From the NCBI GenBank assembly GCA_023435435.1, contig JAEYRW010000200.1, positions 1 through 5,826 of the forward strand: a stretch of 5,826 bases of DNA. The letters run 5' to 3'. This document shows positions 1 through 4,881 of this stretch, piece after piece. The notes beneath the pieces are model-generated. The model saw only the letters and a list, made by a program, of their open reading frames with translations, had not been told where the DNA came from and searched no databases. The translations under genes were made by a program, and so were the position numbers. This stretch comes from Bacillota bacterium (GTDB lineage Bacteria > Bacillota > Clostridia > Christensenellales > Aristaeellaceae). The first letter of the stretch is position 1, and each line of letters starts with the position of its first letter.

Positions 1-35
1 AACAGACTCAAGAACTTCCGACGCATTGCAACGCG

Positions 36-545
36 CTACGATAAGCTGATTTCCTCTTTCGCTGGCTTTTGTTGCCTTGCCGCTATCTGTATCTTGGTGA
101 AATAGTCAATTTTCAAACACGCCCTAATCTGCTCCGCAATCTGGTCTTCTTCTAACTGCTTTTGGATATACTTTGCAATCGCAGTTTTGTTGCGCCCCAC
201 CGTATCCACGTAATACCCTCGACACCAGAAATGCCGATTCCCATACTTAGACTTCAGGTGCGCAAACCGATCAAATATCATCAGACTTGTCTTCCCTTTT
301 AGTATCCCCATAAACCGGGATACTGAAATCTTTGGCGGTATGCTCACCAGCAGGTGGATATGGTCCGGGCATGCGTTTGCTTCTATGATTTCTACCTCGT
401 TCCTCTCGCAGATCGTCCGGATCATCTTTCCGATCTCTATTCGATATTTCCCGTAGATCATCTGCCGCCGATACTTCGGGGCAAATACAATATGATATTG
501 ACATCTCCATTTTGTGTGCGCTAGACTACCCATGTCATTACTCAA
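36..545 (-). CDS. tnpA: IS200-like Y1 (HUH) transposase TnpA
   Basis: This 169-residue protein is a single-domain HUH endonuclease that cuts and rejoins single-stranded DNA at the hairpin-marked ends of the element. The metal-binding HUH motif is His62-Ile-His64 within PDHIHLLV. The nucleophile is probably Tyr126 in IAKYIQKQ, with Gln130 as the expected third metal ligand. The GYYVDTVGRN stretch just before it is typical of IS200 transposases. The family is usually about 130-155 residues, so the basic tail after about residue 150 is slightly long. I accept the TTG at 543-545 as the start because an AGGAGGG SD lies 7 bases upstream; Met5 (ATG, 531-533) is the alternative. The SD can be masked by a stem in the leader (554-561 with 600-607), which fits the low translation known for IS200. 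All motifs are intact, so the enzyme may be active. Confidence 0.95.
   Translation of the reverse strand: MSNDMGSLAHTKWRCQYHIVFAPKYRRQMIYGKYRIEIGKMIRTICERNEVEIIEANACPDHIHLLVSIPPKISVSRFMGILKGKTSLMIFDRFAHLKSKYGNRHFWCRGYYVDTVGRNKTAIAKYIQKQLEEDQIAEQIRACLKIDYFTKIQIAARQQKPAKEEISLS
498..527 (+). promoter_or_regulatory. candidate antisense promoter inside tnpA
   Basis: TTGACA at 498-503 is followed after 18 bases by TAGACT at 522-527 (four of six matches to TATAAT). A transcript would start near 534, just inside the tnpA coding region, and run antisense across the start codon and SD. The -35 box is a perfect consensus but the -10 is weak. In the other frame these bases encode transposase residues, so a chance match is possible. 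Confidence 0.35.
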
Positions 546-553
546 TGACTTTC

Positions 554-607
554 CCTCCTATCTTAGTTGGTTCGACTGGCAGGTCGTTCCTTTTCTATCA
601 TAGGAGG
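554..607 (-). promoter_or_regulatory. SD-sequestering stem in the tnpA leader
   Basis: In the tnpA mRNA, CCTCCTAT (complement of 600-607) can pair perfectly over 8 bp with ATAGGAGG (complement of 554-561), which contains the tnpA SD. The 38-base loop contains a further 4-bp CGAC/GTCG stem. The result is a leader hairpin that hides the ribosome binding site, as described for the IS200 tnpA mRNA. It would also protect the element from read-through translation when inserted in transcribed genes. Confidence 0.6.
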
Positions 608-635
608 ACGTTTTTCTCATAGCTTACGCTCTTTG

Positions 636-656
636 ACCACCGGTTTAACCGGTGGT
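636..656 (+). repeat. IS200 left-end palindrome, also terminator-like
   Basis: ACCACCGG (636-643) and CCGGTGGT (649-656) form a perfect 8-bp stem with a TTTAA loop, extendable to 10 bp around one central base. On the plus strand it is followed by TTTTC, so it can end transcription moving rightward. In IS200/IS605 elements a subterminal hairpin of this kind is bound by TnpA as single-stranded DNA. No matching right-end hairpin is visible in the window. Confidence 0.7.
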
Positions 657-691
657 TTTCTGACAAAAAGACGGAAACTCGCGCTACGCTC

Positions 692-958
692 GTTCCGATC
701 ATCACCCCACATTACCTGCGGCACAACTATATAACCCGGTACTGGACCGCAGGACTTGACCCGCTCGTGACCATACGGATCGTCGGCCACAGTGACTACC
801 GGACCACTGCGAACATCTACACGCACCTCAATAATGAGCATTTGAAAAAGGCGATACTTAGCATTGAAAAGGTGTTCGGCGGAACCACAAAGAAAAAAGT
901 TGCACAAGCTTCCGATTCACCCTGGCGACGAAAAAACAAACCCTCGAAATCTCAATGA
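692..958 (+). pseudogene. tyrosine recombinase (integrase), C-terminal remnant
   Basis: Reading in frame from about 692 gives the C-terminal catalytic part of a phage/ICE-type tyrosine recombinase. TPHYLRH supplies the HxxR motif (His 710-712, Arg 719-721), LDPLVTIRIVGHSDYRTT supplies the conserved GH box (His 788-790), and ANIYTHL carries the nucleophilic Tyr at 818-820. The N-terminal arm-binding and core-binding domains and the first catalytic Arg are missing, so this is a broken gene. The GTG at 767 cannot be the real start because it would cut off the HxxR box. Homology begins directly beside the IS200 left end, so the insertion probably truncated the gene. The stop codon (956-958) lies inside the tRNA terminator, 17 bases from the tRNA-Met 3' end. 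That position fits an element integrated into the tRNA 3' end. Confidence 0.85.
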
Positions 959-970
959 TCTCAAGGGTTT
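931..970 (-). terminator. intrinsic terminator of the tRNA transcript
   Basis: On the minus strand, AAACCCTTGAGATC (complement of 957-970) pairs over 14 bp with GATTTCGAGGGTTT (complement of 938-951) around a 5-base loop, using two G-U pairs. It is followed by GTTTTTT (complement of 931-937). The stem begins 4 bases after the tRNA CCA. Read on the plus strand the same arms have two C-A mismatches but are followed by TTTTT, so it may also stop the recombinase transcript, though less well. Confidence 0.8.
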
Positions 971-974
971 TTGC

Positions 975-1000
975 TGGTAGCGGCGACTGGATTCGAACCG
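975..1000. other. candidate attachment site in the tRNA-Met 3' end
   Basis: Tyrosine recombinases of integrative elements often use the 3' part of a tRNA gene (T-loop to CCA) as their attachment site. Here a recombinase remnant ends 17 bases from the tRNA 3' end, and the 3' strand of the T-stem does not match its 5' strand perfectly, as if it came from an element-borne copy. The second att copy would lie to the left, outside the window. Limits are approximate. Confidence 0.4.
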
Positions 1001-1051
1001 GTGACACTTCGGGTATGAACCGAATGCTCTGGCCAGCTGAGCTACGCCGCC
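975..1051 (-). tRNA. elongator tRNA-Met (CAT anticodon)
   Basis: This 77-base cloverleaf has an acceptor stem GGCGGCG/CGCCGCT (first pair G-U), D-stem GCTC/GAGC, anticodon stem TTCGG/CCGAA with loop TTCATAC (anticodon at 1015-1017), discriminator A and encoded CCA (975-977). It lacks the initiator hallmarks: position 1 is G, pair 11-24 is C-G, and the anticodon stem has no run of three G-C pairs. I therefore call it elongator Met; a CAT tRNA-Ile2 is less likely given the close resemblance to Bacillota tRNA-Met. The T-stem ACCGG/CCAGT has one C-A mismatch (positions 51 and 63), which is unusual. It lies 36 bases after tRNA-fMet and shares its promoter. Confidence 0.93.
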
Positions 1052-1056
1052 ATATA

Positions 1057-1086
1057 ATGCCAACCCCGACGAATCAGAATTGGCAT
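1057..1086 (-). repeat. inverted repeat in the tRNA spacer
   Basis: ATGCCAA (1057-1063) and TTGGCAT (1080-1086) form a perfect 7-bp stem with a 16-base loop, filling nearly the whole spacer between the two tRNAs. It has no T-run, so it is not a terminator. A role in presenting the dicistronic precursor for 5' and 3' processing is possible but unproven. Confidence 0.4.
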
Positions 1087-1087
1087 A

Positions 1088-1164
<77 letters not shown>

Positions 1165-1191
1165 ACGCGACGCCTTCCGGCGACGAATGAT

Positions 1192-1220
1192 ATTGTACCA
1201 CAGTCGCCGCGCTCTGTCAA
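1192..1220 (-). promoter_or_regulatory. sigma-A promoter of the tRNA-fMet/tRNA-Met unit
   Basis: On the minus strand TTGACA (complement of 1215-1220) is followed after exactly 17 bases by TACAAT (complement of 1192-1197). Transcription should start near 1185, about 20 bases before tRNA-fMet. It lies just after divIC with no clear terminator between them, so read-through from divIC could add to tRNA expression. Confidence 0.88.
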
Positions 1221-1239
1221 TGCTTTGGCCCCAAGTTTT

Positions 1240-1518
1240 TCACTGGCCGCCTACATACCGGTATTCGCCCGGGTAAATGAGTCCCAACTCGTCCCGCGCC
1301 ACGTGCTCCACATACCCGTCCGTCTGGGCATAGGAAAAATCGTCTTGCAGGGTGGAAACCTCCGCCGCCACAGCGGTGCGCGCGGCCTTGCGCTCGGAAA
1401 GGGCACTTACGGCGTCCATCAGACGCCCGCGCGCGACGAAAAAGCTCGCCGCGAACACCGCGAGCATCAGAAACGCCAGCATCCCATAAAACCTGTACGT
1501 CACCCGATACCTGTGCAT
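1240..1518 (-). CDS. divIC: septum formation initiator family protein DivIC/FtsL-like
   Basis: This is a 92-residue bitopic membrane protein of the divisome. A short basic cytoplasmic start (MHRYRVTYR) precedes one transmembrane helix at about 10-29. An extracytoplasmic coiled-coil stretch follows at about 33-60, then the conserved tail FSYAQTDGYVEHVARDELGL with YPGEY. DivIC pairs with FtsL and FtsQ/DivIB to activate septal wall synthesis. The start is the ATG at 1516-1518 with a GGAGGTG SD 5 bases upstream; the longer open frame beyond it is not coding. It follows yabQ as in Bacillus subtilis, but a 94-base gap (1519-1612) separates them. I see no convincing promoter in that gap, although a vegetative gene after sporulation genes should need one. 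Confidence 0.92.
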   Translation of the reverse strand: MHRYRVTYRFYGMLAFLMLAVFAASFFVARGRLMDAVSALSERKAARTAVAAEVSTLQDDFSYAQTDGYVEHVARDELGLIYPGEYRYVGGQ

Positions 1519-1612
1519 GGTGCACCTCCGCCGCGCTTCAGAGTTTCTGTTTACATTACTTCGACGCGCGTGGCGTCCGCGCCTACCGCCAATTTTGACA
1601 ATAAATTGAATT

Positions 1613-1981
1613 TCACTTAAGCAGCGCGCGCACGAACCGGTTTTTCGAAAGCCGCGCGGCCGCTGCGCGCGCGGTTCGCGAAAGCGCGCGGCCGACGGCC
1701 CGGGCGAGGGGGGAGACCGCCGCCAGAAACAGCCCACACCCCAGCGCCATGCCGATAAAGTGGTACGCCCGGGCGCGGCCCCGGCACGCCGCAACCAGGG
1801 ATGCGCATACCACCAGCGCCCACAAAAGCCCCATGAGCAGATCGCATAAAAGCGAAATGAAAAAGCCCGCGCGCATGAGTCTTCTCAGCCACGAAAACGC
1901 AAGGGCGATCATGCCCGCGGCCACGCCCGAGAGAAGCATTGCGGCAAATTCGCCCGCCTGGGGGAGGGTGTAATAGAGCAT
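1613..1981 (-). CDS. yabQ: spore cortex biosynthesis protein YabQ
   Basis: This 122-residue integral membrane protein matches YabQ in size, layout and place. It has three hydrophobic stretches (about 11-29, 39-66 and 73-90), with the family signature RAYHFIGMALGCGLF at about 71-85, followed by a basic, Arg- and Ala-rich tail. YabQ is needed for spore cortex formation and localises to membranes around the forespore in B. subtilis. The ATG at 1979-1981 directly follows the yabP stop codon with no spacer, and no good SD precedes it, so translation is probably coupled to yabP. The TM-rich, low-complexity sequence makes the assignment depend partly on synteny. Confidence 0.88.
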   Translation of the reverse strand: MLYYTLPQAGEFAAMLLSGVAAGMIALAFSWLRRLMRAGFFISLLCDLLMGLLWALVVCASLVAACRGRARAYHFIGMALGCGLFLAAVSPLARAVGRALSRTARAAAARLSKNRFVRALLK

Positions 1982-2257
1982 CTATTTGAGCATGCGGGAG
2001 AAAAAACCCCCGCGCCGCGCCGCGCCGTACTCGAGGGAGTCGATCCGTCCCTCGATGGAAATTTTCCCCTCGGAAAGGTCGAGCCTGGAGACGCGCAGAT
2101 TTGCGCCGGTGACCGTCACCGCGCCCAATGTGGTCGTGATTACCGCCAACTCCTCGTTAAAGCATTCCACGTCCTCAACGCCCGTCATCACCGCCCGCGC
2201 ACGGTCGTCCATCGAGAGGCTGTGCCCGCCCTTGGCGCGCGCTTTGTCCGCCTGCAT
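1982..2257 (-). CDS. yabP: sporulation protein YabP
   Basis: This 91-residue soluble protein belongs to the YabP/YqfC family. Key features are HSLSMDDR (12-19), the TGVEDVECF block (25-33), TLGAVTVTGANL (43-54) and GKISIEGRIDSLEY (64-77). YabP is a sporulation protein made in the mother cell. The start is the ATG at 2255-2257, with GGAGGTG 6 bases upstream; upstream in-frame ATGs have no SD and would add a non-conserved extension. It is the first gene of yabP-yabQ-divIC. The usual upstream yabO/rqcP gene is absent here, replaced by a divergent promoter region. Confidence 0.93.
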   Translation of the reverse strand: MQADKARAKGGHSLSMDDRARAVMTGVEDVECFNEELAVITTTLGAVTVTGANLRVSRLDLSEGKISIEGRIDSLEYGAARRGGFFSRMLK

Positions 2258-2275
2258 GAAGCCCACCTCCATGAT

Positions 2276-2305
2276 AGCGTATGCGGCGGGCGGACCCGCC
2301 ATGGC
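2276..2305 (-). promoter_or_regulatory. candidate sigma-E promoter of yabP
   Basis: The minus-strand CATACGCT (complement of 2276-2283) matches the sigma-E -10 consensus at nearly every position. Fourteen bases upstream lies GCCATGGC (2298-2305), a partial match to the -35. Known biology supports it, since B. subtilis yabP and yabQ are mother-cell genes under sigma-E. Against it, the start point would fall almost on the SD, leaving a very short leader, and the spacer holds a GC-rich GGCGGG/CCCGCC hairpin. Confidence 0.4.
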
Positions 2306-2354
2306 CCCTTCACACAAAAGCCCAGTTTACGGCCGCGGGACGGGCGGCGCTTCG

Positions 2355-2384
2355 TTGACACTGTTTGCGCATAAATGGTATAAT
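2355..2384 (+). promoter_or_regulatory. sigma-A promoter with extended -10 for the capD-like gene
   Basis: TTGACA (2355-2360) and TATAAT (2379-2384) are both perfect consensus, with an 18-base spacer ending in TGG, giving an extended -10. Transcription should start near 2391, about 25 bases before the ATG. It diverges from the yabP control region about 50 bases away. Confidence 0.88.
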
Positions 2385-2415
2385 CGCAAGCGGAATGATG
2401 CGGAGGAGGTGCCAA

Positions 2416-4287
2416 ATGCGCGCGCCGTCTCAAAATGTTCTGTTAAGGTGGCTCCGGCGGAGCGTGATGTTCCTCATGGACATCCTGCTCGTCTACGTTG
2501 CGCTCCGGCTTTCCGTCTCGCTCCGGTACGACGGAAGCCTCAGCACCGAATACATAAGAATGAACGCCAAGGTGGTGCCCCTCACGCCCCTGTTCATCGG
2601 CATCTACATGGCCTTTTTGATTTTGGGCGGAACCTACGTCAGCATGTGGCGGTACGCAGGCACGAAGGACCTTGCGCGGTTGGTGACGGTGTCCGCCGCC
2701 GGCGCGATTTTGCTGGTGGTGCTCAATTATCTGTTCCGCTGGTACATCTCCCGGGCAATCCTTCTGTTTTCCGGCATGTGCGTGGCGGCGCTGGTGGGCG
2801 GGTCGCGCTTTCTGTGGAAGCTGACCCGGGAAACGCTCATGAACCGCAAGGGCAAGGCCGGGCCGCGCATCCTCATCGTGGGCGCGGGCGACAGCGGCAC
2901 CTACGCCGTGAAGCTCTGCCGGGAAGGCCGGGGCATTTCCGGGACCCCCGTGGCGTTTGTGGACGACGCCCCCCAAAAGCGCGGGCTGAAGCTGCAAAGC
3001 GTGCCGGTTCTGGGCACGGTGGACGACATCCCGGAAATCGTCCGGCGCAGGGACATCGACGAAATCGTCATCGCCATTCCGGGCCTTACGGGCGACAGAC
3101 TCCAGCGGGTGGTGGACGTCTGCCGCCAGACGCGCTGCGCGCTCAAGATACTGGCCTCGCCGGGGGACCTGAGCGACCCCAAAAAGCAGATGATCCGCGA
3201 GGTGAACACCTCGGACTTCCTCTCCCGGGGCGAGGTAACCCTGGATACCGAAGGCATCCGCAATTACATCACCGGGCGGGTGATCCTCGTCACCGGCGGC
3301 GGCGGCTCCATCGGCAGCGAAATCTGCCGCCAGATCATGCGCTTCTCGCCGGGCCGCCTGCTCATCTTCGACATCTATGAAAACTGCGCCTACGAGCTGG
3401 AGACCGAACTTCGTCAGCTCTACGGGCGAAGCTGCCAGATCGAGGTCCTCGTCGGCTCCATTCGCGACAAGGCGCGGCTGGACGAGGTCTTTGAAACCTA
3501 CGCGCCGGAGATCGTCTTCCACGCGGCTGCGCACAAGCACGTGCCCCTCATGGAGGTCTCCCCCGCCGAGGCCATCAAAAACAACGTCTTCGGCACCAGA
3601 AACCTGCTTCAGTCGGCCTCGGAGCACGGCGTTCGGCGCTACGTTTCCCTGTCTACCGACAAGGCCGTCAACCCCACCAACGTCATGGGCGCCACCAAAA
3701 GGATCACCGAAATGCTGATGCAGCAGTACGCGCGCAAGACCGAGATGCGCTGCATGGCCGTGCGCTTCGGGAACGTGCTGGGTTCCCACGGCAGCGTCAT
3801 TCCCAAGTTCGAGGCGCAGATCAAGATGGGCGGACCCGTGACCCTCACCGATCCAGAGATGACCCGCTACTTCATGACCATCCCCGAGGCCGCGCAGCTC
3901 GTCCTGCAGGCCGGTGCCATCGCCGAAAACGGGGCGATCTTCGTGCTCGACATGGGCGAGCCCGTTCGGATCATGGATTTGGCCCAGAAGCTCATCCGGT
4001 TTTACGGCTACACGCCGGGGGTGGACATGCAGATCGAGATCACCGGCCTGCGTCCCGGCGAAAAACTCTACGAGGAGCTGCTCATCGACACCGAGCGCGA
4101 GGCCATGCGCAAAACCAGCCACAACAAGATCTTCGTCGCGCCGCCCATTCCCGTGAGTGACGCGGTGCTCGACCGCCAGCTGGAAAATCTGCGCGCGGCG
4201 GCCGCGCACAACGACGAGGCGGCCGTGGCCGCGCTTGCCCAGGTGGTGGAATCCTACAAGCCCAACCGCGACATGCTGGTGGGATAA
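2416..4287 (+). CDS. capD: membrane-anchored nucleotide-sugar 4,6-dehydratase (CapD/EpsC/PglF/WbpM type)
   Basis: This 623-residue protein is a full-length member of the large 4,6-dehydratases, which convert UDP-GlcNAc (or a related sugar) to a 4-keto-6-deoxy sugar for capsule, exopolysaccharide or glycan synthesis. Four hydrophobic segments (about 16-36, 54-72, 88-104 and 113-128) are followed by a first Rossmann fold with GAGDSG (156-161), a CoA-binding-like domain. The catalytic SDR domain has TGGGGSIG (293-300), the STDKAVNPTNVMGATK block with Thr414, Asp415 and Lys416, and Met424-xxx-Lys428, where Met replaces the usual catalytic Tyr. That substitution is typical of WbpM and PglF. LRPGEKLYEELL (545-556) is also a family signature. 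The start at 2416 has a GGAGGAGG SD; earlier in-frame codons overlap the promoter. The symbol is a family label: substrate and pathway are not fixed by sequence. It is a single gene with no sugar-pathway neighbours in view. Confidence 0.93.
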   Translation: MRAPSQNVLLRWLRRSVMFLMDILLVYVALRLSVSLRYDGSLSTEYIRMNAKVVPLTPLFIGIYMAFLILGGTYVSMWRYAGTKDLARLVTVSAAGAILLVVLNYLFRWYISRAILLFSGMCVAALVGGSRFLWKLTRETLMNRKGKAGPRILIVGAGDSGTYAVKLCREGRGISGTPVAFVDDAPQKRGLKLQSVPVLGTVDDIPEIVRRRDIDEIVIAIPGLTGDRLQRVVDVCRQTRCALKILASPGDLSDPKKQMIREVNTSDFLSRGEVTLDTEGIRNYITGRVILVTGGGGSIGSEICRQIMRFSPGRLLIFDIYENCAYELETELRQLYGRSCQIEVLVGSIRDKARLDEVFETYAPEIVFHAAAHKHVPLMEVSPAEAIKNNVFGTRNLLQSASEHGVRRYVSLSTDKAVNPTNVMGATKRITEMLMQQYARKTEMRCMAVRFGNVLGSHGSVIPKFEAQIKMGGPVTLTDPEMTRYFMTIPEAAQLVLQAGAIAENGAIFVLDMGEPVRIMDLAQKLIRFYGYTPGVDMQIEITGLRPGEKLYEELLIDTEREAMRKTSHNKIFVAPPIPVSDAVLDRQLENLRAAAAHNDEAAVAALAQVVESYKPNRDMLVG

Positions 4288-4321
4288 TCCGGCCAATTCC
4301 AAAAATTTAACGCGGCGCACG

Positions 4322-4350
4322 TTGCGGCACAAGCACATATGCGCTATAAT
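4322..4350 (+). promoter_or_regulatory. promoter of the rpsF-ssb-rpsR operon
   Basis: TATAAT at 4345-4350 is perfect; TTGCGG at 4322-4327, 17 bases upstream, matches three of six positions of the -35. Transcription should start near 4357, giving a leader of about 60 bases. No intrinsic terminator for the upstream gene is visible in 4288-4321, so some read-through is possible. Confidence 0.65.
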
Positions 4351-4355
4351 TCGTA

Positions 4356-4395
4356 ATTGGCGCATCCTTGCCCTGTCCAATGAGGCAGGGCCTCA
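4356..4395 (+). promoter_or_regulatory. structured rpsF leader, candidate S6:S18 autoregulatory element
   Basis: The leader can fold in competing ways: CCTTGCC (4366-4372) with GGCAGGG (4384-4390), or GCCCTG (4370-4375) with CAGGGC (4386-4391), or TGAGGC (4381-4386) with GCCTCA (4390-4395). In the first two, the loop contains CCAAT (4377-4381), which is complementary to ATTGG at 4356-4360 and could form a pseudoknot. Leaders of rpsF operons in many bacteria bind an S6:S18 complex and repress translation. I could not match the published consensus by eye, so the functional call is inference. Confidence 0.45.
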
Positions 4396-4419
4396 GTCCA
4401 TAAGGAGGTGAACGAATCG

Positions 4420-4866
4420 ATGAACAAATACGAAGTCATGTACGTGATCGACGCCGCGCTGGAGGACAGCGCGCGCACAGACCTCATCGCCTACTTCTCC
4501 GGAATCGTGGAGAAGAACGGCGGCCAGGTCGACCGCGTCGACGAGTGGGGCAAGCGTCGCCTCGCGTACGCCATCAACTACAAGACCGAAGGCTACTACG
4601 TGCTCGCCTACATCCAGGGCCCGTCCGAGCTGCCCCGTGAGCTGGAGCGCAATTTCCAGATCAACGACAATGTGCTGCGCTACCTCGTGACCCGTTACGA
4701 GGGCGAGCTGCCCGTCAAGCGCGAGCCGCTGAAGCCCTACGCCGCGCGCGAAGCCGCGCCCGCGTCCGAGGACAAGCCCGAGCCCGCCGCCGCGCCCGTC
4801 GCGACGCCCGCGCCCGAAGCAGCCCCCGCCGTTGACGAGGAAGCTCCCGTTTCCGAGGCCGAATAA
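4420..4866 (+). CDS. rpsF: 30S ribosomal protein bS6
   Basis: This 148-residue protein carries the normal bS6 fold in about residues 1-97 (MNKYEVMYVID start, DEWGKRRLAYAINYKTEGYY at 41-60, FQINDNVLRYLVTR at 79-92). An Ala/Pro/Glu-rich tail of about 40 residues follows. bS6 binds bS18 and 16S rRNA in the platform of the 30S subunit. The start is the ATG at 4420 with an AAGGAGGTG SD at 4402-4410; the in-frame GTG at 4408 lies within the SD and is rejected. It is first in the rpsF-ssb-rpsR operon, with ssb 15 bases downstream, and follows a leader able to form several hairpins that may control the operon. Confidence 0.97.
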   Translation: MNKYEVMYVIDAALEDSARTDLIAYFSGIVEKNGGQVDRVDEWGKRRLAYAINYKTEGYYVLAYIQGPSELPRELERNFQINDNVLRYLVTRYEGELPVKREPLKPYAAREAAPASEDKPEPAAAPVATPAPEAAPAVDEEAPVSEAE

Positions 4867-4881
4867 GGCAGGAGCGGAATT

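Larger units (their letters stand above)
534..660 (+). ncRNA. candidate art200-like antisense RNA of tnpA
   Basis: A plus-strand RNA of about 125 bases is inferred from the promoter-like sequence at 498-527 and a hairpin followed by TTTT at 636-659. It would be fully complementary to the tnpA start codon, its SD and most of the leader. Salmonella IS200 has an antisense RNA (art200) at the same place that represses transposase translation. The layout here matches that arrangement, but no conserved sequence was compared and no transcript is shown, so this is inference. Confidence 0.35.
1..690 (-). mobile_element. IS200/IS605-family insertion sequence, partial
   Basis: The element consists of a Y1 transposase gene plus a left end with a subterminal palindrome at 636-656, as expected for this family. 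The family lacks terminal inverted repeats and moves as single-stranded DNA, recognising hairpins near each end. The left tip is not exact: it lies after the hairpin and before the recombinase homology that begins near 692-698, so about 660-697. The right end, downstream of tnpA, is not recognised in bases 1-35 and is presumably outside the window, so a tnpB partner cannot be excluded. Base composition is clearly less GC-rich than in the flanking host genes, which fits horizontal acquisition. Confidence 0.7.

Noticed and set aside
23..34. Near-palindrome GCATTGCAACGC as a possible IS200 right-end hairpin
   Set aside because: It has no loop and one mismatched pair, and it lies immediately beside the tnpA stop; the true right end is more likely outside the window.
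674..697. Imperfect inverted repeat GGAA/TTCC around GCGCTACGC next to the IS200 left end
   Set aside because: The outer and inner arms are short and separated by mismatches; it cannot be told whether it belongs to the IS or the recombinase remnant.
767..958. Small plus-strand gene starting at GTG 767
   Set aside because: The same frame continues upstream into the conserved HxxR block of a tyrosine recombinase, so this is a gene fragment, not a complete small protein.
1519..1612. Promoter-like TTGACA (1595-1600, plus strand) between divIC and yabQ
   Set aside because: No acceptable -10 follows at normal spacing, and a plus-strand transcript would be antisense to yabQ with no gene to serve.
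1986..3380. 464-codon plus-strand open frame across yabP, the promoter region and part of the capD-like gene
   Set aside because: It runs antisense to yabP and out of frame with the dehydratase, crosses both promoters, and gives a low-complexity Arg/Pro/His-rich product.
2443..4380. Very long minus-strand open frame (645 codons) opposite the capD-like gene
   Set aside because: It mirrors a clearly real gene in GC-rich DNA where stop codons are rare; its product is His/Val/Gly/Ala/Asp-rich with no recognisable domain and no SD.
4408..4419. GTG start for rpsF four codons upstream
   Set aside because: The GTG is part of the SD itself, and the bS6 family begins with MNKYE at 4420.
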